From Hawksworthiomyces lignivorus (Eukaryota > Ascomycota > Sordariomycetes > Ophiostomatales > Ophiostomataceae): a stretch of 64,000 bases of DNA. The first letter of the stretch is position 1; each line of letters starts with the position of its first letter. The translations under genes were made by a program, and so were the position numbers. The notes below the pieces were generated by a model. It saw nothing but the letters and a program-made list of their open reading frames with translations, was not told where the DNA came from and made no database searches. Location: assembly GCA_002917075.1 (NCBI GenBank), contig NTMA01000025.1, positions 124,001-188,000 of the forward strand. Direction: 5' to 3'. Shown piece by piece: positions 34,045-43,932 of the stretch.

Positions 34045-36414
34045 ATGGCACCTACGCCGGTTGCCTCGTCTTCTCGGAGAGCAAGGCGGATTCTGCAGGC
34101 CTGTGAAAATTGCCGACGTAAAAAGACACGATGTCCTGGCGAGCGGCCGAGATGCTCCAACTGCACCCGGCTTGGTCAGAACTGCCGGTATCCAGCCGCG
34201 GAGCTCCCCGGCCGAAGCGAGGAGCTGCCCGAGCAATCATCCTACATCCGGCGTCTGGAAGACCGCCTCGCTCGACTCGAAGATAAGCTGGACTCAGCCC
34301 TGGACAAGCCTGACGCGCAGACGTCTGCACGACAAGCCGAAACGCCCCAGTCTACTTTCGTCGTCGATGCGTCTAGTTCTGCTGCCAACACTGTTCGTCC
34401 GTCATCGTCGTCGCCAGGAGCCGCCTGCCACGACACACGCGCATCATTTTCGCACCTACTGCCGTCCCCTAGCATCATTGAGGAAGCCATCCGAGTCTAC
34501 TTCCTCTGCTGCCACCGACAACCCATCTGGCTCTTTGAACCGCCAAGCAGCTTGTCGCCAAGCAGTCCAGAAGCTATTCTCTTGTGCGTGCTCGCTCTCA
34601 GCTCGCAACATACCCCTGACGCCTTTTCCCATGTGTCGCTGCAGAGTCCGACTACATACAACGATGCGGCCCGCAGCATGATCTTGCTGCAGGTTGCCAA
34701 CTCCACAGTTGACCTATCCACGCTCCAAGCTCTCTGCCTACTAGCGTTCTCAAATCTGGTCTGCGGTGATCTGCAGCTGGCATCGTTCCACATTACCCTC
34801 GCTGGAAGCCTCCTGCAGTTTTCCGGCCTTGACACCCACATGTCAGCGGATCGAACACCCTTTTTGGAGTGCCAGCGGAGGCTGTTCTGGAGCGTCCAGA
34901 CCGTCCGTGTGCTGTGCGGCTCGCCCATCAAGATCCCATCCACTTACGACATCAAGTCCCCCTGCTTCGTCGCGCCGCAGGAGACGTGGCGACACCGGAC
35001 GCCCACGGAGCAGGCGCCGCTTCTGCCCTTGGACCTACAGAACAACAGCGGCGAGCGGTCGATGAGCATCTGGCTCCACATGGTCCGCAGCGCCAGCCTC
35101 TGGGGATTGGTGAGAGTCTACGTCTGGCGGAGCTGCCACGGCCAGACCCGGGCGCCATGGCAGCCCGACTCGGACTACACCGCGATCAATGCGCAGCTCC
35201 TCGATATGGAGTGCGCATTCCCGACGTCATTTCGCTTCGACTCGGCCAACTTCATAGAGCGGCCTCTAGACGAGTTGCTTAAACATCGCGACTTCTGGTT
35301 ACCATGGATGAAGATCCAGGTCACCTACCACACCATACTCTCCGTTCTGAACCATCCTTTCCTCTACTCGCCGCGGGTATCACGTCCTCGGCCGGGCCCC
35401 AATGCCTTCTGGAAGACGTCGACGGACATGGCCCTGTTGCATAGTACGTGGATTGGCCGCCTGATCAGAATGGTCCAGAAGAAGGGCTTGGCCCTGGCGG
35501 ATCCCTTCTTTGCATACTCGGCTGCAGTAGCCATCACACTACATCTGTACTGGTCTCGCGCGGCAGATCCAGTAATTCGGGTGGCAGCAGAGAAATACAT
35601 TGAAGTCTGTCGCTCATTTATTAGCGAGCTGGCAGCGTGTTGGCCGGTGTGCCGCAGTATTGTGAGTACAATCATGAGGAGTGCGTCTAATAAGTAATTC
35701 GAGGGTTAATATCTGAGCGTGGTTTTCTTTCTTTCTATTTTTCATTTATCTTTTTTTCTAACAGAGTAAAATCAGGAAAAAGATGTCGACAAACTTATAC
35801 AGCTGTCGTCCTCTTCGGAATTACATCCTCACGAAAGCCTCTCGACAGCGGCGGCACCAACGGCACCAACGGCACCAACAGCAACAGCAGTAACGGCAGC
35901 AACAATGACAGAAATTATTTCTCTAATGTGGCGGATATTGGATTTCGCAGCCATGCAACAACCTAATGCGCCTCTCGGGCAGAGCTTGTTCCAGCCGTCT
36001 CTTGCAGCAGACATGCAACCTAGAGCCGACAGCCTCGAGCAGATGGACTTGCAGGACCCGGAGGTTGAATCACCGCCCGAAGACTTCCAGACGTCACTCG
36101 GCGCCTATGCTTCAGCGCCGGACTGGTTCTCTCCGCCACTCGTGGCTAACACATCATCACCCCACCAGGACAGCGGAGAGAGTGGTCGTGCAGCCAGTAG
36201 CAGTTCTACGTCGGAGGAGCAAAGTATGGGACAAGCGTCGTCTACTGTTGTAGCAGCTACTCATATGGAGGCAGCCTCGCAGAATTTGGACGAGTTATCG
36301 AGCTGGACCTGGGACATCCATCCCCACGACGCCACCATGATATGCGATCCCTTCGCGCAGCTCTTCAGCCGAAGCGGACCCGACTTGCGATGGTGGAATG
36401 GGGGCAACTTATGA
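34045..36414 (+). CDS. Zn2Cys6 transcription factor
   Basis: Two exons, 34045-35661 and 35776-36414, with a 114-bp GTGAGT-AG intron give 751 residues. The zinc cluster is C20-x2-C23-x6-C30-x6-C37-x2-C40-x6-C47 (ACENCRRKKTRCPGERPRC...). A short coiled coil (SYIRRLEDRLARLEDKLDSA) for dimerisation follows, then a fungal-specific regulatory domain (about 130-530) containing FHITLAGSLLQFSGLDTH and QRRLFWSVQTVRV. Exon 2 adds a Ser/Pro/acidic tail beginning with an (Ala-Pro-Thr)n stretch, suited to activation. Without the intron the frame stops 11 codons after the donor. It lies between the monooxygenase (divergent) and the cupin gene (convergent, 24 bp apart), as expected of a cluster-specific regulator. 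Target genes are inferred only. Confidence 0.9.
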
Positions 36415-36438
36415 AAGACGAAATAGCGATATAGCAGT

Positions 36439-37194
36439 TTATTTTATAGCCACCGGTGCCGTTGGTGTCACCCAGAGCCTCAATAGAGGCCCGCCTACCC
36501 CATTTACAGGATCTTCGGCAGGCAACGCAACGCCGCTGATTTCCACCCTAAGAGCGCTCAGATCTATCTGTCCCTTTCCTAGTTCATTGCGCCATTGCGG
36601 GGCGCCCTGTAAATTTACGAAGTTAGCATTTTGCGTACCGCCTCTATCTCTGTATCTCTCTTCTATGACGTGAACATGGGCATCAAATTAAAGGGAGGAA
36701 CGAAATAAAGAAGTCTGCTTGCCTCTGGATACAATCCAATATAGAGGTAGTCCTTGCTACTTTCTAGACTGCAGTGACCTGTGCCCGCCGGAATGACAAT
36801 GACGTCGCCGACGGACACGTCAATCTCCTGACCGCCGCTTGTGTCATTGTGGCCGCATCCAACCAGGAGCTTCGACTCGCCTCGCACGACGCCTTGCCGG
36901 AGAGAATACGGTAAGCTGAATTGAATTCAAGGAAACACTATCGAACAACACCTAAAATCCAGACAAGTCCAAAAACTGCTCACCATAGCACTCGTGCACA
37001 TTCGGGTGGAAGTGGCGCTGCCGTATGTGACCCCAGGTCCCCTTCTTCACCCATGCATGCGACTCGAGGAATTCAGTGGCCTTCTCTTCTGAAACGGGCA
37101 ATGGCAGGCACTGTCGGTAAACGAGCACCGGAAACTTGTTGTTGGGTGCATATCTATTTTCTTTCAAGTAATACGTCTCGGGATCCCAGGCCAT
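36439..37194 (-). CDS. YjlB-type cupin protein
   Basis: Three exons, 37194-36984, 36892-36723 and 36606-36439, give 182 residues. The order matches the YjlB-like cupins: an N-terminal YYLKENRYAPNNKFPVLVYR, a His-rich metal loop HIRQRHFHPNVHECYGVVRG, the second cupin motif VSVGDVIVIPAGTGHCSLESS, then GLYPEGAPQWRNELGKGQ and PAEDPVNGVGGPLLRLW. Cupins of this type have a metal site in a small beta-barrel; no reaction is established. The second intron (36722-36607) starts with GC, not GT: AG|GCAAGC matches the known GC-AG donor consensus, and only this join gives the family block LYPEGAPQW. It is divergent from the amine oxidase gene, 377 bp apart, and ends 24 bp from the regulator's stop codon. 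Confidence 0.87.
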
Positions 37195-37571
37195 GGCATC
37201 AATAGATTATAAATGATGAACTGGAGATTATGGTGCTATTTGTGTCGCCGGTATTATTTCTATAGAATCAATTCTCCAATGAATATATCGACCAGAAGGA
37301 AACTGAGATTTGAGGAAAGGACTTACACGACGGATGATCCGATCACGTGGCATCTGCCGTCTTTCCGCCGTCGGGTTGGCCGGGTCGATGCCGGTGTTAT
37401 TACGATAGGTGGAACTATGGGAACAGGGGACGCACCGACTGGTTGTGAGCTTCGGCGACTTACAGTTTGCGGTTAGGCCTAATAGTTTTCCACAGTACAG
37501 GTTCTTTTCTTTATAAACAGACCAAGAAGTGTAATATGTTCCCTAATTGACTAGGTTTTTGCTCCTGTAGA
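37195..37571. promoter_or_regulatory. divergent promoter of cupin and amine oxidase genes
   Basis: A 377-bp interval with start codons facing outward. TATAAA at 37512-37517 is 55 bp before the oxidase ATG. CGG/CCG triplets cluster at about 37329-37392, including a CCG...CGG arrangement near 37359-37375, as expected of a Zn2Cys6 binding site. The regulator encoded 1 kb away is a candidate. Function is inferred. Confidence 0.4.
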
Positions 37572-39106
37572 ATGACTAGCATTTTACCAGCAAGCAACAT
37601 TTCAGCTAATAGCATGACAACGGAAAAGGGGGCGCGCATCGCCGTCATCGGTGCAGGATGTTGGGGGCTGTCTACAGCGTACCACCTGCAAAAGTCAGGG
37701 TATACCGATATTACAGTGTTCGACAGGGCATCCCAGCTGCCATCAGCTCAATCAGCTGCCGATGACCTGAACAAGATCGTCCGGGCACAATATAGCGAAG
37801 ACTTTTACACAGATCGTGGTCTAGTAAGTGAGACTTGGAGAGGCCTGCATCATTAATGTGGAAATAAAACCAAATGAACCAAATAATTTAAAGGATCAAA
37901 AGGGGAAGTGTATATACTGACTTTAAGTGATTGAAGGAGGCTATCGAGGCCTGGAAGACAGAAGATTGGGCACCATACTTCCACCAGACTGGCCATCTCG
38001 TGCTGCTGTCTGGATACGCATCAGAAAAGGCCACGAACCATTTCAACTTGGCAGCGGAGTACATCCGCGGCCACAAAACGATGAGTCGTAATGTCACCAT
38101 GCTAAATAGCCGTGAGGATATGCGAGAGTATTGTTGGCAGCTCACCGGTCCGTTGAGTGGTTTTCGAGGCTACTACAACCGCTCCGAGGGCTATGCTCAC
38201 TCAGCGAATGCTGTCAAGGGCATTGCGGAAAAGCTGGCAACCCGCGGCGTCAAATTCGTGCTGGGTCCCGACGCGGGCCTTGTGGTGAAGTTGCTCTACT
38301 CTGGAGACGCGGCTGAAGCGTCGACATCCTCCGTATCGCCCCGCCGGTGTTCCGGCTTCAAGACACAAGACGGCATGGCTCACAGCTTCGATCTGGTTAT
38401 CTGCGCTCTCGGCGCGTACGGGGCTTCTCTGGTCCCCCAGCTCGGCGCATTCAATGTGGCTCGCTGCTGGTCAGTAGCCCACGTCCAGCTTACTGAGGAA
38501 GAGTGCGACGTCCTGCGCGGCATTCCCGTGGTCAACTCCATGGATCTGGGCTTCTTCTTCGAGCCCGACCCAAAGACCCGGCTGCTCAAGCTAACGCCGC
38601 TAGGTGCCGGTTACAGCAACTTCCGTGGCACCGCGCAAGAACGCACATCCCTGCCTCCGCTAGCCAGCGACGACAGACGTCAGCAGGATGCTTTAGACGG
38701 CTATGTGCCACAGGAAGATGAAGCGCAAATGAGGAAGCTGCTCCGCGAGACGGTACCCTGGTTGGCAGACCGCCCTTTTGTGCACAAGAAAATGTGCTGG
38801 TTTAGCGACACAGTGGACTCGGAATACTGCATCGACTTTGCGCCCGACACAGCCCGCTCTCTGGTGGTGCTCTCAGGAGATAGCGGGCACGGCTTCAAGA
38901 TGATGCCCATCTTTGGGAAATGGGTCTGTGAGTTGCTCAAGCGGCGCGGCCAGTTGCTGGACCGTTGGACGTGGCGTAATATTGACTCAGCCAAGTCAGG
39001 AGCAGACTGGGGCGGTGATGTTGCTTGGAGATTTGGTGAGGCAGCTGAGACAAGTACTATTGTCGAGGAACGAACCCGGTCTAGAGAAGAAGCTGCCCAT
39101 CTGTGA
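37572..39106 (+). CDS. FAD-dependent amine/amino-acid oxidase (fructosyl-amine or sarcosine oxidase type)
   Basis: Two exons, 37572-37823 and 37937-39106, with a 113-bp intron, give 473 residues. There is a Rossmann FAD motif IAVIGAGCWGLSTAYHL from about residue 23, then YTDRGLEAIEAWKTEDW across the splice. Near the C-terminus comes KKMCWFSDT with Cys at about residue 371, the position used for covalent FAD attachment in this family, followed by LSGDSGHGFKMMPIFGKWV. Family enzymes oxidise secondary amines such as fructosyl amino acids, sarcosine or pipecolate, making hydrogen peroxide, and are often peroxisomal. The C-terminal EEAAHL does not look like a clean peroxisomal PTS1 signal. It shares a promoter with the cupin gene. 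Substrate unknown. Confidence 0.87.
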
Positions 39107-39827
39107 AATTATAAATAGAACGAATAGAGATCTCAGGATTACTCCACGATGCCATAAGCCTAGCCAGAGTGTTTACTATCCAAGAGATAAAGCCTGGGTA
39201 GCAGGTGTTCAGTTCGAGGCAAATCGCCGAATCATCTTCTGCTTCAATAGTGTTCTGTATTGCATATGTCGTTCCGCCGTATTGCATGCGTTCTTTTGAC
39301 TTTCCCTCGGCTGCCGGAAAGCGCCCTACTAGTGCAGACCATCTTGCAGCCTGACTACAACCTCACTGCTCTTACGTTCCCGCCCAGAGTGCTGAGTGGT
39401 GACCAGAGGCTGGCATTTCTGCATCTATGGGGTCGCCGCCTGCGCAGTCGGCCCCTGTTTCAATATTCACGGTTTTATGTGAATCAATCTCTTTACTCGG
39501 CTTTACTTTTTGAAATGACTGAGCGTAAAATACAGTTACCATACTGTCTTCTCCAAAATATGTAAGATACGCGTATACACAACGCGTTATTCTAACTGCC
39601 CCGAGAGCTACACCGGGGTTGGCAACCGACCAGTCATGGACGGTCTTATCATGTGCCATATCAGTCTGCGCTACTACTACAGTTATAGTACCTTATTTCA
39701 AGGCTTATGTTAATATTCAGCCCTCGTCTATTCCAAATTACTAGAGCGTTACTTATGAAACAAATTGCTTTGTAGTTCTCTTCTCATTTACTTGATCATT
39801 GTGAGCAACTTGAAAGTTTTCCGAGTT
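39107..39827. other. intergenic, no gene supported
   Basis: About 720 bp between convergent genes. A 95-codon ATG frame on the minus strand (39659-39372) is present but has no motif or neighbours to support it. Otherwise nothing is seen. Confidence 0.4.
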
Positions 39828-40256
39828 TCATTCGTCCTGTTTCTTGTCTGACTCCTTGTCTGCCTCTTCCTTCACGTTCCAGATCCCATTGACCATCTCG
39901 TCCGTAATCTCAAGGAACTCATCGGTCGTGATATCCTGTGCGATGAGGACCCGAATCGCAAACGGCGTTGCCGTCACCGAGTCTATTCCCAGCTTCCGCT
40001 TGCCGACCACTGTCATTATGTGACCCAGAAGCGCCTCCATGGGGAATGCACGCATCGCGCGCATCCGACAATGGTCTGTGCCATCGTACAGGCTGTTGAT
40101 TATTATGTCAACAGCGGGTGGACCTTGGTATTCCTGGTGGTCATCGTCGGTGGCCACCATGAGCTTGCCTGTAGCGCGGTCGTAGTACTTGTTGTCAACG
40201 ACTGGAGCGTGCGCATCGCCGTGCCAGCCTGCGGCATGGAACTGGAGGTGAGCCAT
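39828..40256 (-). CDS. conserved-looking soluble protein, unknown function
   Basis: Single exon of 142 residues from the ATG at 40256, chosen because it follows a typical leader (TTCATTCATCAC...) and lies ~100 bp downstream of a TATAAATA. The upstream in-frame extension to 40511 reads through promoter-like sequence. Blocks include QFHAAGWHGDAHAPVVDNKY, PFAIRVLIAQDITTDEFLEI and a Lys/Glu/Asp-rich tail. No signal peptide, membrane segment or known domain is recognised. Probably cytosolic. Confidence 0.62.
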   Translation of the reverse strand: MAHLQFHAAGWHGDAHAPVVDNKYYDRATGKLMVATDDDHQEYQGPPAVDIIINSLYDGTDHCRMRAMRAFPMEALLGHIMTVVGKRKLGIDSVTATPFAIRVLIAQDITTDEFLEITDEMVNGIWNVKEEADKESDKKQDE

Positions 40257-40908
40257 AAAAAGTGATGAATGAACAATTTTAGCGAGAAGAAATATCGTTA
40301 TTTGATGAGATGGGAGTTTCTTAAATAAATTTAAAGGTAGGGCGAAAACCCACCGGTATTTATATGTCGAACAGAGCAGTGGCCAGTGCATATATGCAAG
40401 CAAATTAAAGTGACAAGACCAGCGGGTAAAAAAAGCAACACCTATTGCTAACAGCACTTTCACCTGTGTAGTGAGTGGCGGCAGGTGAGATGGCATATCG
40501 CTGTCTTTCATGCAGTCTAGTTCCCTCTACTTTCAGGCAGCAGTTTTACTGAAAGCGACCCCTCTTTGCAGCAGGTACCGCCTTGCTTGAAAGTATTACT
40601 ATATGTATTTAGAGACACAATCTTGGTTATTCTAGGCTCTATTGACTGAGGCGGGTGCTGCATGCAAAGAAAATGGATGAAATTTGTACTGATCTACAGT
40701 ATATTAAGCACGGGAGAGAATAGGCGGCCAATAGCTCCTTTCTACTTCGCTAAGGCATTACATATCCGTGACCTGTCTCCTTTCTAAGCGTTGCACTCAG
40801 ATAATAGATCCAGTAACGCGGCTTTCAATCAGCGTAATAAGACTATGTCTGACTCTCCATGATCTTTCACCCATTTTCCCCTTTCTGGCGCGTATATGCT
40901 CCTACCCT
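40257..40908. other. promoter and spacer, no further gene
   Basis: About 650 bp between two minus-strand genes, holding the TATA box noted for the downstream gene. No additional frame is supported. Confidence 0.45.
40357..40364 (-). promoter_or_regulatory. putative TATA box of the 142-residue protein gene
   Basis: TATAAATA on the minus strand lies about 100 bp upstream of the ATG at 40256. A similar box stands before the next gene at 41324-41331. Confidence 0.4.
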
Positions 40909-41199
40909 TTACACACAGCCACACTTTGCACAAATGCCGCCGGTCTTGGCCATCGACTGCGGATCGCACAAGTAGGTTCCGCTGCTGTGGCAATAGCAGC
41001 CGTCTTTCTTCTTGTTGTTAGTGCAGCGCGTGTCTGGCGTCTGGCCGCCAGTGCACTTGATTTTTGCCTCTAGGTCCCGAGCGAGGGAGGCAGGGGTATT
41101 GAGACCAGGGTGGGACTCATCGTTCGTGGTCGGATTGGCTAAGACTGAGGAACAGAAGAGAGCAACCACCGAGGCGGCGGCGAGGCTACCGAAATGCAT
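40909..41199 (-). CDS. small secreted cysteine-rich protein
   Basis: Single exon, 96 residues. Residues 1-21 form a signal peptide (ending SSVLA). The mature part has eight Cys spaced C-x9-C-x8-C-x-C-x7-C-x11-C-x2-C-x-C and ends almost at the last Cys (CAKCGCV). Four disulfides would give a compact, protease-resistant domain of about 49 residues after a short linker, possibly processed after the Arg-Asp region. Such proteins in fungi are typical apoplastic effectors, antimicrobial peptides or wall-surface proteins. I do not recognise this exact spacing. A TATAAATA lies 125 bp upstream. The frame and secretion are well supported; function is unknown. Confidence 0.78.
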   Translation of the reverse strand: MHFGSLAAASVVALFCSSVLANPTTNDESHPGLNTPASLARDLEAKIKCTGGQTPDTRCTNNKKKDGCYCHSSGTYLCDPQSMAKTGGICAKCGCV

Positions 41200-41323
41200 T
41201 TTGTTGAAGAGTGTGGCGTCTTTCTACTGTTGTATCTATTTGGGTTGTCGTAGGTTTTGTGTGAGATATTGTTTAACTGATATGTGACTTGTTGTCTATC
41301 ACTTCACAGAGACTATGGCTTCA

Positions 41324-41331
41324 TATTTATA
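41324..41331 (-). promoter_or_regulatory. putative TATA box of the 8-Cys secreted protein gene
   Basis: TATAAATA on the minus strand, 125 bp upstream of the ATG at 41199, at the usual distance for a fungal core promoter with an A/C-rich leader. Confidence 0.4.
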
Positions 41332-42492
41332 ATCCGAAATAATACCTGCAAGTTGATGTACACAAAAATATTGAATGGTGATTTGGAATGGAAAAGGACG
41401 GAAAATAGAAAAAAGGTACAAGATCTCCAAAATAAGAGCTCTGAAGAATTATTATGAAATCAAGATGAAAAGCCTCCCATCAACTGCAAAACGAACCTCG
41501 AACCGCCAACATACAGGCAAAATATCGCGAATCGTAACCAACAGACAAAAATAAAGGACATAAGATGACCGTCTAGAGGGTAAGTTTACAAAAACTTCAA
41601 GAAATTATAAACGATTTGCGCCTAACAGACACCGGTGTGCACTCCGCCCCTAAGACGCATTAATTGTGCTTTCGCGCCACTAAGAAGCCATGGCCGTAAG
41701 ATGATTTGTCTTTACGTTCTAGCTTAGAATGAAAACAGAATTATGTATACGGATTCTGGTGAACTTTCCGCAAGGCTTCACCGGCAAGAGAGTAGTGGCC
41801 ATACGCAGAGCTCGGATAGGCTGGTCCCTACGAGGCAGGGGAATAGTTTTGGAGAGTCATGTTGGAGCGAGGCCGGGTAAATATGTCAGTGGTGGCGGCA
41901 CGGGTTTACTGGATGCGTTCTTGCTGAGGTATCACATGTCGACAACCGTAGTTCCATGATGTTTTCCTCTCCATGGTGCCAGCATAATGCAACCAGGTCG
42001 GGTCGACGGTTAGACTCAAATCCCGGGAATGCGCCTTTCCTAAAGCAATATGTCATATATGCTTATCCTCGTGCAAGCGGTCAACTGTGCCACCTTATTT
42101 GCGCAATTTAAGTAAATGCTTTCATTTTGTCTTTTCCGACCGACAATATATGCTTAAGAACTAACTGCACAAGTAGGGCTTTCTGTTGGCCCCCCATTGT
42201 ATATATTAATTTTCCTCTCCTCTTTTCACTATGCTTTTGACCATCCGTAATTAACGCTATGACACGAGTTATTTGTCTACTCAGGTTGTCTAGTCAGTTT
42301 CCAGATTTCTCAATTTTTTAAGTAGTTAGTCGCAAGAATAAACCGATGAATGAAGACCAGATGCTCGTGCATGAGTCTGAGACTAGCACGGGCCGCGGCG
42401 CAGTAGCTTGTTCATCGTGAACTACAGCCCAGGACCCATTGTACAACCGTATCTTTTAGTGATTCTGGTGAAGATGAAATGACATGGGTACC

Positions 42493-42654
42493 ATGGTAGA
42501 TATAGAGGTATTGTTTATACATACGACGTCCACAGAAGTAGAGGCGGAATTATTTGGTGAAGATGTGGTGTTCTACGTTCTTGATTTAGACCCAGACAGA
42601 AATAAAGTCACCATCCGCGGCTCCAGGTTCCTAGTTGTGAGGTTTAACACGTAA
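42493..42654 (+). CDS. very short open frame with protein-like sequence (candidate or fragment)
   Basis: ATG-started frame of 53 residues. The translation looks like a beta-rich globular segment (EAELFGEDVVFYVLDLDPDR, then NKVTIRGSRFLVV) rather than random sequence. No signal peptide is seen. It may be a tiny gene, one exon of a decayed gene, or chance. A GTAAAG that overlaps the stop could act as a donor, but I find no downstream exon. Confidence 0.22.
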   Translation: MVDIEVLFIHTTSTEVEAELFGEDVVFYVLDLDPDRNKVTIRGSRFLVVRFNT

Positions 42655-43932
42655 AGTGGGACGAAAGTCCGCAGAGATATCGAGCGGTCCGTAAGACGTT
42701 CAAATTTAATCACCGTCTATTTGATAACGACCGTCTTGCTCACGTGCCGAATCACGTAAAGAACTTAACTGAATGTAGATCAAAGGGTGATAAATACTGA
42801 GCTCTATGCTTTTTTGGTTTTTAATGTCCGTTTTCTGAATTCTGTTTGAAAGCAATAGCACTTTCTTGATCCCTAATTAAATGAGCTGGAGATGAGATTT
42901 ACATGTCAGCGTGTGTATGTCCTAGAGCCCAGAATCACTAGCCCTTAAAAAAGGGTAAGCTGAACAAGTATGTATTTGTTTTCTGTACATGTGCTTGAAC
43001 AAGGGAGAAATACGGGTTTCTACGAGATTTTGAGTTGGTGCCGCCTTTTCCAAATGTATTACGGGAAACTGTTGGATCACAGATACAGTAGACCTATAAC
43101 CTGTGTAAGGAAAATTACGAAGGGGTGATGCTCTGTATATATGACAGGCGGAGGGGAGGTTTTAGCTAATCATCCACTATGTCTTTCTAGTCAGCCAAAA
43201 TTTTCATTCTTTAGGCCCGATTTGGTCTCAACACAAGGTATTGCCCTCTGACTCTTTTTGACATCGTGGGATTAAATCTCATAAACAATATTAAGTCTCA
43301 AGAATCTTGTTTGAGAGTCTCGTGCCACGTAATTTGGTCCTTGAAGAAACAAGAAATGAGAATTTATATCGCCTGTTGTAGAACGCTGCATAGTCACCTT
43401 TAGGGAGGTTGTAGAAAGTATACGACGCTTCTTTGCTTTCTGATCTCCGTCTTTAGCTTTAGAATAAACCGTTAATAGGTCTGTTTCCATTAAAATTATA
43501 ACTATGTTGCAGTCCCTTACGATTGTATTAACTCTGGAGAGCCACCATTCGAGACCAGCGACTCGGGGATTTAGCAAAGGCACCCAGTACATGAATTAAA
43601 TTATATCTTGACAAGAGAGCAACTTTTGCAAAGTAATTATGTTGCATTCCATGTATTTCACCGCTCCACTGCAAACCTTCTATCGTAAGTCTTATATTCG
43701 TCAATTTCCTTGTTTCCCTTCCGTTTGGAAATTCGAGAGTTCTACTCTAAATTAATTATGCCGGGAATAATAACAGAGACATTGCGGCAATGTTTCTCGA
43801 TTACATGCAGCGACTCCTCTCGGAGGCTCATAAAGAAAGCCTAGCCGCCAATCAGATCATAAACAATAAAATGTATTTCCTTTGGATCTGTAGCGTATGT
43901 GCTCGACAAATAAATCGATTGCATTTTGACAA

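Larger units (their letters stand above)
41200..43932. other. long AT-rich region with one small possible gene
   Basis: About 2.7 kb with few coding signals. Exceptions are the 53-residue frame at 42493-42654 (listed separately) and a 106-codon ATG frame on the minus strand at 43592-43272, which has no motif. No terminal repeats or transposase motifs are seen. Confidence 0.45.

Noticed and set aside
39372..39659. 95-codon ATG frame on the minus strand
   Set aside because: Translation has no recognisable block, and it lies in the 3' region between two convergent genes.
41990..42040. tRNA T-loop-like sequence (CTCAAATCCCGGG)
   Set aside because: No matching acceptor, D or anticodon stem could be folded around it.
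43272..43592. 106-codon ATG frame on the minus strand
   Set aside because: Basic, low-motif translation in AT-rich DNA; no homology pattern or neighbours to support it.
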